Positions 1 through 8,065 of a DNA stretch of 22,430 nt are shown piece by piece. The notes under the pieces were generated by a model, which was not told where the DNA came from, made no database searches, and saw only the letters and a list, made by a program, of their open reading frames with translations. The DNA is from Cyclobacteriaceae bacterium (lineage in GTDB: Bacteria; Bacteroidota; Bacteroidia; Cytophagales; Cyclobacteriaceae), in assembly GCA_015492915.1 (NCBI GenBank), contig WGED01000618.1:1-22430 (forward strand), in the 5' to 3' direction. Every line of letters starts with the position of its first letter. Within the stretch, counting starts at the first letter, position 1. A program made the position numbers and the translations under genes.

Positions 1-706
1 AAGTATTGAGTTTGTTGTTGCTAACCTCAATAATTTTGGAGACGGTGTTGTCGAGAAAATATTTATCATGGGAAACGATAACAACAGCCCCGTCATAATT
101 TTTGAGATAATTCTCAACCCATTTTATAGACGGTAGATCGAGGTGGTTAGTCGGTTCGTCAAGTAGCAACAAAGCGGGTTTTTCCAAAAGAAGTTTGGCG
201 AGCATCACGCGCATACGCCACCCTCCTGAAAACTCATTAAGCGGCCTGTGCAAATCTGATGTGCTAAACCCCACACCCTCGAGTATTTCTTCTGCCCTGG
301 ACTGTATCTGATAGCCACCCATAGCCTCATATTTCTCCTGAAGAACAGCCAGTTGGTGGATGAGCTTTTCTGAGGTGTCATGCTCAAGTCTGTTAAGCAG
401 GAGCTCAATTTTTATTTCGTATCCCACGACTTCTTCAAAAGCTGTCATGGCGATAGATACAATACTTTCTTCAGACTGGAATGACAGGAGATCCTGGTTC
501 AGATATCCTATTGAGCAGTCATTTCTCTTACTCACAACGCCTTCGTCAGGAGTGATTTCACCGTTTATAATTCGCAAAAGCGTGGTTTTTCCTGAGCCGT
601 TGAGACCTACAAGGCCGATCTTCTCTTTTGGCTTTATATGAAGTTGGGCCGAATCAAACAGAATCCGGTCACCTATGGCATAACTAAGATTTGATACTGA
701 CAACAT
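1..706 (-). CDS. ABC-F family ATP-binding protein, N-terminal part (cut by window edge)
   Basis: Only the first 235 codons are in the window; the second ATPase half lies beyond base 1. The ATG at 704-706 opens with MLSVSNLSY. The first ABC module is complete: Walker A GLNGSGKT (residues 34-41), ABC signature FSGGWRMRV (159-167), Walker B with DEPTNHLD (183-190) and H-loop SHDKYFLD (212-219). The DEPTNHLD form, the GGY-x-x-x-SRAEEILEGVGF stretch before the signature and the lack of membrane segments are typical of ABC-F proteins. These are soluble, have two ABC modules and usually act on the ribosome rather than in transport. I cannot tell a housekeeping type (Uup/EttA-like) from an antibiotic-protection type, because the linker and C-terminus are missing. 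It lies 68 bases downstream of the DUF2911 gene on the same strand and could be cotranscribed with it. Confidence 0.93.
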   Translation of the reverse strand, partial: MLSVSNLSYAIGDRILFDSAQLHIKPKEKIGLVGLNGSGKTTLLRIINGEITPDEGVVSKRNDCSIGYLNQDLLSFQSEESIVSIAMTAFEEVVGYEIKIELLLNRLEHDTSEKLIHQLAVLQEKYEAMGGYQIQSRAEEILEGVGFSTSDLHRPLNEFSGGWRMRVMLAKLLLEKPALLLLDEPTNHLDLPSIKWVENYLKNYDGAVVIVSHDKYFLDNTVSKIIEVSNNKLNT

Positions 707-711
707 ATAAT

Positions 712-735
712 TCAGGATTGGTCCTGATGATCAGG
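712..735 (-). promoter_or_regulatory. Two overlapping inverted repeats just upstream of the ABC-F start
   Basis: On the plus strand TCAGGA (712-717), a 4-base spacer and TCCTGA (722-727) form a perfect inverted repeat. CCTGAT (723-728) and ATCAGG (730-735) form a second one that shares the middle arm. Read in the ABC-F mRNA direction, the middle arm can pair with either side, and the nearer hairpin ends 5 bases before the ATG. No T-run follows, so it is not a standard terminator. It could be an mRNA structure affecting initiation, an operator, or chance. Sequence observation only. Confidence 0.3.
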
Positions 736-774
736 GAGGCACAAAATTAATATAAATAATGTGAGCCTGTCGCT

Positions 775-1320
775 TTATTTAATGAATTTGATCGGTAAGG
801 CAACTTTTGTTTCTTCCCAGATCATTATCAGATTGGCACTATCATCCTGCAATTGCAATTCGATCGTAAAGGGTTCATAAACCGTATTCGTTTCCGACAC
901 GGGAGCCTCTGCCACCAGCACATTTTTATCAGGATTGTAATTATATGAACCCCACAGGCCATGGTCTGAATTGAAGATGATCTGCCATTTCTTTTTGTCG
1001 GGAACGGTAAAAATTGTATAGGTCCCGGCTTTCAGCCTTTTTTTATTTATGAGAACGTCTTTTGTGAGTGTGATTTCTGTGGCCTCATTCGCTCCGGTGC
1101 GCCAGATCTTTCCATAGGGGACAAGATCTCCGAAAATCACTCTCCCTCGTTTATGCGGTCGTCCATAAGTTATTTTGATATACAAATCCTCATATTTTAA
1201 GGTGACTATGTCGAGGGGGCTTTTTCGCGGTTTTAACGCTTCCTGAGCAAAAAGTTCTATGGAAGAAAATAATAATATGGTTGTGAATATTATTGAAATG
1301 AATTTTGAATTAACTTTCAT
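775..1320 (-). CDS. Exported DUF2911 family protein
   Basis: A 181-residue protein starting at ATG 1318-1320. Residues 1-25 are a Sec signal peptide (basic MKVNSK, hydrophobic core, cleavage probably in LFA-QEA, with the Q at +1 that is common in Bacteroidota). The mature part carries the DUF2911 hallmark: YGRPHKRGR (52-60), IFGDLVPYGKIWRTGANEAT (62-81), then the beta-rich LKAGTYTIFTVP segment. The family is abundant in Bacteroidota, predicted to be periplasmic or surface-exposed, and has no established biochemical role, so none is assigned. It is divergent from the dCMP deaminase gene, 74 bases away, and followed by the ABC-F gene 68 bases downstream. Length is normal for the family and nothing looks broken. 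Confidence 0.9.
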   Translation of the reverse strand: MKVNSKFISIIFTTILLFSSIELFAQEALKPRKSPLDIVTLKYEDLYIKITYGRPHKRGRVIFGDLVPYGKIWRTGANEATEITLTKDVLINKKRLKAGTYTIFTVPDKKKWQIIFNSDHGLWGSYNYNPDKNVLVAEAPVSETNTVYEPFTIELQLQDDSANLIMIWEETKVALPIKFIK

Positions 1321-1394
1321 CTTTGCTTTTTTACAAGTCTTATTTTCTGATCATACAAGACCAAAGAGTAATAGCTGAAATATAACGCAATATA
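1321..1394. promoter_or_regulatory. Divergent intergenic region (putative promoters for DUF2911 and dCMP deaminase genes)
   Basis: These 74 AT-rich bases separate two genes pointing away from each other, so at least one promoter must lie here or inside the gene starts. I could not find a clean match to the Bacteroidota -7 element (TAnnTTTG) in either direction; the nearest, TACTCTTTG towards DUF2911, has one extra base. Called from position only. Confidence 0.35.
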
Positions 1395-1877
1395 ATGGAA
1401 CGACCGGAATTCGATCAAATTTTCATGGAACTGGCTATAAACATTGCCAAGCGCTCGCACTGCATCAAGAGACATGTCGGCGCCGTGCTCACCAAGGACA
1501 CCCGTATTATATCCATTGGCTACAACGGTCCTCCTGCGGGCACACACAACTGTGATGAGGAATGGCCCGAAACAGGATGTGAGCGCGATTCTCATGGCAG
1601 TTGTTCACTGGCACTGCATGCAGAACAAAACGCGCTGATGTACGCGATCAACAACAACACGAAAATAGAAGGATCGACCATTTACATTACCCTGACTCCC
1701 TGTCTTGCCTGCGCCAGAATGCTTTTCAGTGCCGGGGTCAAGAAAGTTGTTTATCTGTATTCCTATGCGGAATACAAGGGGTTGCCTAAAGATGAAGGGA
1801 TTGATTTCCTGGAGAGATTCGGAGTGGAAACGACCAAATTTTCCGGAGAGGTAACTGTGGATGACTCATTGATTTGA
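1395..1877 (+). CDS. dCMP deaminase (deoxycytidylate deaminase family)
   Basis: A 160-residue zinc-dependent deaminase, predicted to convert dCMP to dUMP and so feed thymidylate synthesis in the cytoplasm. The catalytic HAE (residues 75-77) supplies a zinc ligand and the proton-shuttling glutamate; PCLAC (102-106) supplies the two cysteine ligands. GYNGPPAGT (42-50) and the CERDSHGSC region before HAE are typical of the dCMP deaminase/ComEB branch, rather than tRNA adenosine or guanine deaminases. H52, C53, C62 and C70 may form the second metal site seen in some members. The ATG at 1395 fits the family start (ERPEFDQIFM). It is the only plus-strand gene and converges on murB with a 12-base gap. 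No signal peptide. Confidence 0.93.
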   Translation: MERPEFDQIFMELAINIAKRSHCIKRHVGAVLTKDTRIISIGYNGPPAGTHNCDEEWPETGCERDSHGSCSLALHAEQNALMYAINNNTKIEGSTIYITLTPCLACARMLFSAGVKKVVYLYSYAEYKGLPKDEGIDFLERFGVETTKFSGEVTVDDSLI

Positions 1878-1889
1878 TATGCGGCACCA

Positions 1890-2906
1890 CTAAAGTATCC
1901 TTACTTCCGGTTCGAGTAAAATGCCAAAATTCTCATGAACTTTTTCACTGATTTGTTTGGAAAGCTCGACGATATCCCGACCTGTGGCATGATCATAATT
2001 GATTAATACCAGCGGTTGATTTACATGCACGGCAGCACCTTTGTGTTTTTTGCCTTTAAAACCGCTTTGCTCGATCAGCCACGCAGCGGGGATTTTGAAT
2101 TTATTTTCGCCTTCAGGATAATGCGGTATGTCGGGAAATGACTTGTGAATTTTAGCGAAAAGATCATGATCGATTACCGGGTTCTTAAAAAAACTACCCG
2201 CATTGCCCAATTCATGAGGATCAGGCAATTTTGATCGTCTTAGCGCAATGATGGCCTCACTTACGTCCCGGATGGTAAATTTATCCTTTCCCGTTTCTTT
2301 TAGCTTTTTTTCTATTTGTCCATATGCAGTATTTAAGATCGGCTTTTTATGCAGCCGTAATACTATATTTGTAATCAAGTATTTATCCTTAAGTTCATTT
2401 TTGAAAATACTGTCGCGGTATTCGAAATGACATTCCTCTTTGCGGAAGTATCGTTTTTCTCCACTTTCAAGTTCAATGGCCTCGAGCGCCTCGAAAGTAT
2501 CTTTCAGTTCTACCCCATAGGCGCCAATATTTTGTACCGGCGCTGCACCGACGGATCCCGGGATGAGGGATAAATTTTCTATCCCCCCGAAATCAGCATT
2601 GATGCAGGCTTCTACCAGATCATTCCAGACCACACCGCCCCCCGCTTTTACCCAATAAAAATGATCATTTTCTCTTACAACATGAATGCCCGGAATGCTG
2701 ACCTTGATGACAAGGCCGTCATAATCATGTGTAAACAGGATGTTGCTGCCTCCTCCAAGTATAAGCGTTTTTTCATTACGCTGCATGCCGGAATGCAGAA
2801 AGCGTATAGCATCATCCGTCGATTTGATATCGATAAAATATCTGGCGGAAACTTCAAGGCCAAAGGTATTTAATCCCCTCAAAGGGTAGTTTTCTTTAAT
2901 TTCCAT
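1890..2906 (-). CDS. murB: UDP-N-acetylenolpyruvoylglucosamine reductase (MurB, type I)
   Basis: A 338-residue FAD enzyme that reduces UDP-GlcNAc-enolpyruvate to UDP-MurNAc with NADPH in cytoplasmic peptidoglycan precursor synthesis. FAD-binding motifs are LILGGGSNILF (48-58) and the IENLSLIPGSVGAAPVQNIG stretch (109-128). The catalytic set can be placed by comparison with E. coli MurB: R164 in EYRDS, S238 in GNAGSFFKNP (the proton donor) and E332 in LLEPEVR at the C-terminus. Length and the Tyr-containing insertion around 190-200 match type I MurB (E. coli has 342 residues). The ATG at 2904-2906 gives the expected N-terminus. It lies 202 bases downstream of the Ig-repeat gene and is probably a separate transcription unit. 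No defects seen. Confidence 0.96.
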   Translation of the reverse strand: MEIKENYPLRGLNTFGLEVSARYFIDIKSTDDAIRFLHSGMQRNEKTLILGGGSNILFTHDYDGLVIKVSIPGIHVVRENDHFYWVKAGGGVVWNDLVEACINADFGGIENLSLIPGSVGAAPVQNIGAYGVELKDTFEALEAIELESGEKRYFRKEECHFEYRDSIFKNELKDKYLITNIVLRLHKKPILNTAYGQIEKKLKETGKDKFTIRDVSEAIIALRRSKLPDPHELGNAGSFFKNPVIDHDLFAKIHKSFPDIPHYPEGENKFKIPAAWLIEQSGFKGKKHKGAAVHVNQPLVLINYDHATGRDIVELSKQISEKVHENFGILLEPEVRIL

Positions 2907-3108
2907 GAAAAAGAGGCAATTTTAACCTGCATTATTCGCATAAAGCCTGCGATGTTTGAAACAAGGAATTAATTGTCTGGTTTTGACGATAAAAATCGCA
3001 ATTTTTTCTTAGCCTGAATTTGGGGATGAAAAAAAACGTTGGTAGAAATCAATTCTTTGTTCGTCAATGCTTTAAGCGTTTCATTAATTATTCCCCGAAT
3101 TATTCGGG
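2907..3108 (-). other. Intergenic gap between Ig-repeat gene and murB
   Basis: These 202 AT-rich bases contain no credible ORF. They probably hold the murB promoter, but I found no exact TAnnTTTG element on the minus strand. The only clear structure is the inverted repeat at 3094-3108, listed separately. Confidence 0.4.
3094..3108 (-). terminator. Short inverted repeat directly after the Ig-repeat gene stop codon
   Basis: CCCGAAT (3094-3100), one central base and ATTCGGG (3102-3108) form a perfect inverted repeat touching the TAA stop at 3109-3111. As RNA it gives a GC-capped 5-bp stem with a 5-base loop. The sequence after it on the minus strand is AT-rich but lacks a real T-run, so this is at best a weak intrinsic terminator or 3'-end stabilising hairpin. 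Confidence 0.3.
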
Positions 3109-6100
3109 TTAAAAGGATCTTTTCAGGTTGATTCTGGCACGGGCCACCCTCGAAATGTTACCGGGCTCATCCCTGAGTTTTAAGAAAAGCACTTTCTCGC
3201 CATCATCGCCAGGGAGCACAAAATCGGTTATCTTGTCTTTGAACGGTTGCCAGGAAGCTCCGCTAAAATCAGGACTGCTTGCAATCATCATTTCTGAAGC
3301 ACCCTCGGCTATGATATTGAGGGTCACCTTTTTCTCGGCATTGTTGGTCCATTCTTCGCCGTTGTTGATCATAAATTTACTGATTTTTGGCGGGGTAGTG
3401 TCCAGAATGATTTTACTACTGACAATTTCAGTCATGTTACCCGCGTCATCACGGAACTGAGCATAGAATACCTTTTCACCATCAGGTTCCGACAGCACCA
3501 GTTCCTTCTCTTCAGCAACCGGCTCCCATTTTGCATCCCTCAGGTTTTTAGCCCTGCCTACGCGCATCATGGTGGCGCCATCAGCCTTCAGGGTCAGCTT
3601 TATTTTTCTGTTTTTATCACTTACATATTTGGCGCCGCCATCTATGACAATTGAAGGATTCTTAGGTGGATCAATGTCTATTTTAACCGTGACGCTGACA
3701 GGTTCTGAAATGTTTCCCGCTTTATCGCGGAACCTGGCGAAGATCTGTGCTGAAGATTTCCCGGCATCGACTGTCCAGTTCTTTCTGACTGCGGTTATTG
3801 GCTCCCATTTCGACTTTGAAAAATCGGAAAAATTACTCAGTTGTACCTCGCTGGCTTCTTTGACTGCAAGGTAAATATCGCATTTCCCTGACTTGTCAGT
3901 TACCCATTCAGCTCCATTGTTTACGGATATCTTGCCGTCGGTGGGAGGTATTCTGTCCAGGACAATTCGCGCAGAGTATTCAGGCGTCACATTTCCCGCT
4001 TCATCTTTAAATCTCGCAAATACTATTTTTAAGCCGTCTTCACCCTCGAGTTTCCATTCTTTTGTGCTTTTATACGGTTCCCAAAGGTCAGTGATCTGGC
4101 TGGTATCTTTCATCGGATTATTCGAGATAGCCATTTTTACCGCTTCATCTACATTCAGGTTAAGCATCACTTTACCTTGGGGATCAGAACAGAACTTGGC
4201 GCCGCCCTTAATTTCAAACTTGTTAACTTTGGGTGGTGTAAAATCCGTGATCACTCTTTTTGAAATCACCTTTGATTCGTTACCTGCTGCATCCTTGAAC
4301 TTCACATGAACGTAATGCTCTCCTTCAGGACCGTCGAGTGTCCAGGAAATGGCAGTCTTAAAAGGCACCCATTTACCTTTTTCCATGGATGGATCATTTG
4401 AAATCATCATATATTTAGCACCTTCGGCGCGAAATGACAACACCACTTTCTTGTTCTTGTTTGTTACATAAAGATTATTGTTGTTCACGATCATCTCACA
4501 GTTGGATGGTGGTGAGCGATCGAGCAGGATGGTAGCAGTTAGTATTTTCGAAAAGTTGCCAGCTCTGTCCTGCAAACGCAGAAAGACAGTTTTAGGTCCA
4601 TCCTCCTGCGGATCGACTTTCCAGTTTTCTATTGTTTTCTCAATGGGTTTTACTTCAACATTCTCAAATTCAGGCTTGTTGGATATCTGCATTGCCACAA
4701 CATCTTCATCATATTCAAGTTGTAATTCTACAACACCCTCTGCGTGATTTGTGAGCTTATTGCCACCATTGATGACCAGCCGGCCTTTGGGAGGTGTCAT
4801 ATCTAGTGTTATGTTTGAAGAAACGACTTCCGTCACATTTCCTGCCTCATCCCTGAAACGTGCATACACGGTTTTGACGCCATCACCGGGTACTAATGTC
4901 CATTCCGGTCGTTTTGGATTATACTTTTCCCATTTCACGGTTTTTACTGTGTTTGAATTATTGCTGTACTGGGCTTCATGGGCATCATCGACATCAGAGG
5001 TTAGGGTCACCCTCAGGCTTGTGCAGAATTGACCCTTATCATTTATGGCAAATGAATTAATCTTCGGGGGTGTCCTGTCAAGAAAGATTTCTGCTTTCGC
5101 AGGTTCTGAAATATTTCCGGCTACATCGATCAGTCTTATATAAATGGTCTTCAGGCCGTCTTCTTTATTATCAAGCTGCCAGGCATTTATCACGGGATTG
5201 AAGGGACGTTCTTTGGCAACTTCAAAATTCGGATTGTTGCTGATCAACATTTTCAGGCCTTGCGGATTCTCCTTTGTGCTGATTTTTAAAGTTACTTTAC
5301 CATCTGCATGATTGATGAATTTTTTACCCTGATTTACGATAATTACCGGCTTGGCAGGAGGTTTTGATTTGTAAATGATTGTAGCTTCTGATGGGATTCT
5401 TGTTGTATTTTTTGCTTCATCCATGAAGTAGGCTTTTATTATCTTAGCCCCCTGGATGGAATCTGTCACCCATGGAATTACCATTTTTCCATCGGTATCG
5501 GGTTTGAAATCAAAATTCTTTCCAACACCCCGGCACACGATACGAACTTTTGTCGCATCTTTAGATGAAACGGTTAATTTCAGTTTACGTGAACGCGTGT
5601 ATTTTTCTCCGTTATTAATGACAATGGAATTTTCCATTGGAGGAGTGAGATCAAAGATAATCGATGTGCTTATCGCCTTAGATTCGTTGCCTGCATGATC
5701 TTTAAATTTCGCATATACCGTTTTCTCTCCGTCTCCGCCACCAACGTTAATGATCCATTTCATTGACTTTTTAAAAGGCTCCCAACGTCCGTTGGGGAAA
5801 TTTGGCGAATTGGAAAGCATCACCTGATAAACATCATCACCCGAAAGGCTTAACAGCACCCTGCCCAGCTTATCATTGGTATATTTAGCGCCGTTGTTTA
5901 TGAGAATTTTACAATTTTTTGGTGGCTGGGTGTCGAGGATGATCTTATTGCTCTCAATCGGGGATGCATTTCCCGCTTTATCTCTTAACTGTACATACAC
6001 CCTTTTTTCCCCATCCCCCTCACTGACTGTTAGTTTGATCACATCCTCTGTATATGGGCGCCATTCGACCCCTGACAAATCAGGTTTTAACCCGACTCTC

Positions 6101-6321
6101 ATGGATTCTATCAGTGACTTGTCGGTCTTTATGGATTTGATCTCAACTTCAATATTCCTGTTGTTGGTGTATTTGGCGCCACCGTTGATTCTTATACCGA
6201 TGAGCGGTAATATTTCTTTACCATAAGAACCCGATACATGATTAGGCTCAACATTGCCCGAAACAGTACAAAGAAAGCCGGACAAAACCAGGAAGAAAAG
6301 TATGGTGGATAGTCTGCTCAT
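3109..6321 (-). CDS. Exported protein of eleven Ig-like repeats, no visible anchor or sorting domain
   Basis: A 1,070-residue protein with a Sec signal peptide (about 1-22) and a short leader to residue 40. The rest is eleven repeats of 92-97 residues: 41-134, 135-228, 229-322, 323-419, 420-511, 512-605, 606-697, 698-793, 794-886, 887-978 and 979-1070. Each has an INNGAKYTN-like first strand, a W-E-P-F/Y middle motif, a DGEKTVYAKFRD-x-AGN strand and a LDxTPP linker. This all-beta unit occurs in many bacterial surface proteins and extracellular enzymes, usually as a spacer or adhesive rod. The final repeat ends directly in RINLKRSF, so no T9SS sorting domain, lipobox, LPxTG or transmembrane anchor is visible. 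The ATG at 6319-6321 is chosen because it gives a proper signal peptide. It lies 191 bases downstream of the TPR gene, so it may have its own promoter. A role in the surface structure built by its neighbours is inference from position and composition. Confidence 0.85.
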   Translation of the reverse strand: MSRLSTILFFLVLSGFLCTVSGNVEPNHVSGSYGKEILPLIGIRINGGAKYTNNRNIEVEIKSIKTDKSLIESMRVGLKPDLSGVEWRPYTEDVIKLTVSEGDGEKRVYVQLRDKAGNASPIESNKIILDTQPPKNCKILINNGAKYTNDKLGRVLLSLSGDDVYQVMLSNSPNFPNGRWEPFKKSMKWIINVGGGDGEKTVYAKFKDHAGNESKAISTSIIFDLTPPMENSIVINNGEKYTRSRKLKLTVSSKDATKVRIVCRGVGKNFDFKPDTDGKMVIPWVTDSIQGAKIIKAYFMDEAKNTTRIPSEATIIYKSKPPAKPVIIVNQGKKFINHADGKVTLKISTKENPQGLKMLISNNPNFEVAKERPFNPVINAWQLDNKEDGLKTIYIRLIDVAGNISEPAKAEIFLDRTPPKINSFAINDKGQFCTSLRVTLTSDVDDAHEAQYSNNSNTVKTVKWEKYNPKRPEWTLVPGDGVKTVYARFRDEAGNVTEVVSSNITLDMTPPKGRLVINGGNKLTNHAEGVVELQLEYDEDVVAMQISNKPEFENVEVKPIEKTIENWKVDPQEDGPKTVFLRLQDRAGNFSKILTATILLDRSPPSNCEMIVNNNNLYVTNKNKKVVLSFRAEGAKYMMISNDPSMEKGKWVPFKTAISWTLDGPEGEHYVHVKFKDAAGNESKVISKRVITDFTPPKVNKFEIKGGAKFCSDPQGKVMLNLNVDEAVKMAISNNPMKDTSQITDLWEPYKSTKEWKLEGEDGLKIVFARFKDEAGNVTPEYSARIVLDRIPPTDGKISVNNGAEWVTDKSGKCDIYLAVKEASEVQLSNFSDFSKSKWEPITAVRKNWTVDAGKSSAQIFARFRDKAGNISEPVSVTVKIDIDPPKNPSIVIDGGAKYVSDKNRKIKLTLKADGATMMRVGRAKNLRDAKWEPVAEEKELVLSEPDGEKVFYAQFRDDAGNMTEIVSSKIILDTTPPKISKFMINNGEEWTNNAEKKVTLNIIAEGASEMMIASSPDFSGASWQPFKDKITDFVLPGDDGEKVLFLKLRDEPGNISRVARARINLKRSF
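3112..6201 (-). repeat. Coding tandem array: eleven Ig-like units of about 280 bp
   Basis: The array covers residues 41-1070 of the Ig-repeat protein. Units are well diverged in DNA, so this is an old array. The best-matching units are often not neighbours: 1 with 10 (shared MRVG, SE-x-DGEK, KIILDT-x-PP), 2 with 7 (shared KFKD-x-AGNESK), 4 with 6 (shared NHA-D/E-G and NKEDG/PQEDG) and 5 with 8 (shared FC and ARF-R/K-DEAGNVT). Unit 3 is the most degenerate, with DEAKN in place of DxAGN and YKSKPP in place of LDxTPP. Confidence 0.8.
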
Positions 6322-6400
6322 ACCAATTTCTATGATAAAAAATACGAAATTTTAATGCCTTGGAAAAATTATAAACTATAAAATTATGCTATTTATCCCT

Positions 6401-6420
6401 AAAAAGGCTATACATAGCTG
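6401..6420 (-). terminator. Weak candidate terminator after the TPR gene
   Basis: On the minus strand GCTAT-GT-ATAGC is followed by CTTTTTA, about 93 bases past the TPR stop codon. The stem is only 4-5 bp and AT-rich. The rest of the 191-base gap (6322-6512) is very AT-rich, without an ORF or another clear signal. If real, it would separate the Ig-repeat gene from the upstream operon. Confidence 0.25.
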
Positions 6421-6512
6421 CATTGATAATTATAGCAGTTTCCCATAAATAATAATCATATCCTTTTGGCATAATTATTACCCGGATTCTAAAAATAGTA
6501 TAATTCAATTAA

Positions 6513-8051
6513 TTATTTGCCTTGGGCAGTATGCTGGCAGTATTTTTTAAGCAGGTTTCTCGCATAATCCGAACCTAACTGGAAGGCTTTTTTCCAATCC
6601 TTGCAGGCGCCCGTTTTATCTTTCAGTTCGAGCCGTACTAAACCCCGGTTTACATAAGGGGCGGATACAGAACCATCCAGCTCAATAGCAAAATCAAAAT
6701 CTTCAAGAGCACCATTATAATTTTTGTTGTCATAAAGAAAAAGGCCTCTTTTGAAAAAGGTCTCTCCATTTTCCGGATCCAGAATAATGGCGAGATCATA
6801 ATTTTTCAACGCCTCTTCCGTGACACCGAGGGCGGCAAATGCTTCGGCCCGGGCAAGAAAAATTCCGGGATATTCAGGCTCGATAAAAAAGGCAGTGTCG
6901 AGGTCGAGTAAGGATTCCTCAAATTTTCCCAAATCATAGAAAGCCTGACTTCTGTAATAATAAACTCTGGGATTGGCCGGATTGATGGCTAATGCCTCAG
7001 AAAAATCATTGAAAGCAAGTTCTGAATCTCCGAGTGCGAAGCGGGTAAGCGCCCTGAAAATGAAATAGTCTTCATCAGTTCTGTTTATTGCAATGGCTTG
7101 GTCAAAATCCTTTAATGCTGCAGCAAAATTACCCAAATGATAATTCGCCATGGCTCTGTTGTAATAGACAGCATCTGTTTGAATTCCGGCCTTGATAATC
7201 TTATTGAAATCTGTCAGCGCCCGCCCATATTGCTCAGTAGTCAACAATATTTGACCGCGATCCCCAAGCATGTTCAGATCTGAAGAATCAATTTCAAGTC
7301 CGGCATTAAGATGTTTTAAAGCGTTCTCATAAAATCCGTTTTCTGCATAAATTTCTGCGATTAATTGCCTGGGAGGAATAAACTCCGGCTCATTCTCAAT
7401 GGCCATAATCAGATCTTTTAGTGCGCCTTCATTGTCATCCAGGATATATTTGCAAAGCCCTCGTTGGTAAAAATAATCCGCATCAAAAGGATCAAGCGAT
7501 ACGGCTATGCTGAGGTAATACCGCGCACTGTCGTAGTTTTCCGTATAATAATGACAGAGGGCTATACCGTAATATCCCAGGTCCGATTCACTATCTATTG
7601 ATATCACCCGGCGATAGTCGTTCATAGCCAGATTAAAATTATCAAGCTCCAGAAACGCGTCACCCCGCGCAGTCAGATAGAACGGATTTTCCGGGTTCAG
7701 TATCAGGGCAGAATCATAGTAATTAACAGCCTCGGCATAATTGCCCATGAGATAAAGTACATATCCGATATTATAAAAAGCAGTATCATTATCATCTCTG
7801 AGTTGCAGGCTTTCATGCAAATCCGACAAGGCTTCATCCAGATCAATTAATTCGATTTTTGTGAGTGCCCTTATCAAATACAATTCTGCAGACGGATTTT
7901 TTTCGATTTTTTTGTCGATAAAAGGAAGTGCCTTCCCGAATTCACCTTTATCGATATAAACAGATGCTGAATCAGTCGAATTGTTTTGCTTTTGCGCTAT
8001 TGAAAACTGCGAAAAAAATGCAAAAAAAGATAGCAATAGAAATGTCCTCAC
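6513..8051 (-). CDS. Exported TPR-repeat protein (about 14 TPR units)
   Basis: A 512-residue protein starting at GTG 8049-8051. An in-frame stop lies 22-24 bases upstream of the GTG, and this start gives a clean signal peptide (MRTFLLLSFFAFF, cleavage near SIA-QKQ at 19/20). From about residue 27 to the end, nearly every 34 residues shows the TPR pattern (G/A at 8, Y/F at 11, A at 20, then A and P/D at 27 and 32), for example YNIGYVLYLMGNYAEAVNYY and RALTRFALGDSELAFNDF. The C-terminus has GACKDWKKAFQLGSDYA and a nearby YC, an ending common in Bacteroidota TPR proteins. TPR solenoids are protein-binding scaffolds, and the signal peptide places this one in the periplasm or at the outer membrane. 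It is the fourth gene of the adhesin locus, 78 bases after the PD40-OmpA gene. T9SS-linked PorE-type proteins carry TPR, PD40 and OmpA modules on one chain, so this may be the TPR part encoded separately (inference). Confidence 0.88.
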   Translation of the reverse strand: MRTFLLLSFFAFFSQFSIAQKQNNSTDSASVYIDKGEFGKALPFIDKKIEKNPSAELYLIRALTKIELIDLDEALSDLHESLQLRDDNDTAFYNIGYVLYLMGNYAEAVNYYDSALILNPENPFYLTARGDAFLELDNFNLAMNDYRRVISIDSESDLGYYGIALCHYYTENYDSARYYLSIAVSLDPFDADYFYQRGLCKYILDDNEGALKDLIMAIENEPEFIPPRQLIAEIYAENGFYENALKHLNAGLEIDSSDLNMLGDRGQILLTTEQYGRALTDFNKIIKAGIQTDAVYYNRAMANYHLGNFAAALKDFDQAIAINRTDEDYFIFRALTRFALGDSELAFNDFSEALAINPANPRVYYYRSQAFYDLGKFEESLLDLDTAFFIEPEYPGIFLARAEAFAALGVTEEALKNYDLAIILDPENGETFFKRGLFLYDNKNYNGALEDFDFAIELDGSVSAPYVNRGLVRLELKDKTGACKDWKKAFQLGSDYARNLLKKYCQHTAQGK

Positions 8052-8065
8052 CTTTGTTTTTTTAA

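Noticed and set aside
1317..1595. Minus-strand 92-codon frame overlapping the dCMP deaminase gene
   Set aside because: It covers the catalytic part of a well-supported deaminase gene on the other strand and its translation shows no recognisable domain.
3893..4309. Plus-strand open frames opposite the Ig-repeat gene
   Set aside because: They repeat the same Ser/Thr/Leu-rich mirror sequence at each repeat unit, the signature of a shadow frame of a repeated minus-strand gene.
3112..6201. LDTTPP-type linkers as Bacteroidota O-glycosylation sites (D-S/T-A/I/L/V/M/T)
   Set aside because: Only one of the eleven repeat-end linkers (LDTTPP) fits; most read DLTPP, DRTPP, DMTPP or DFTPP, so there is no systematic pattern.
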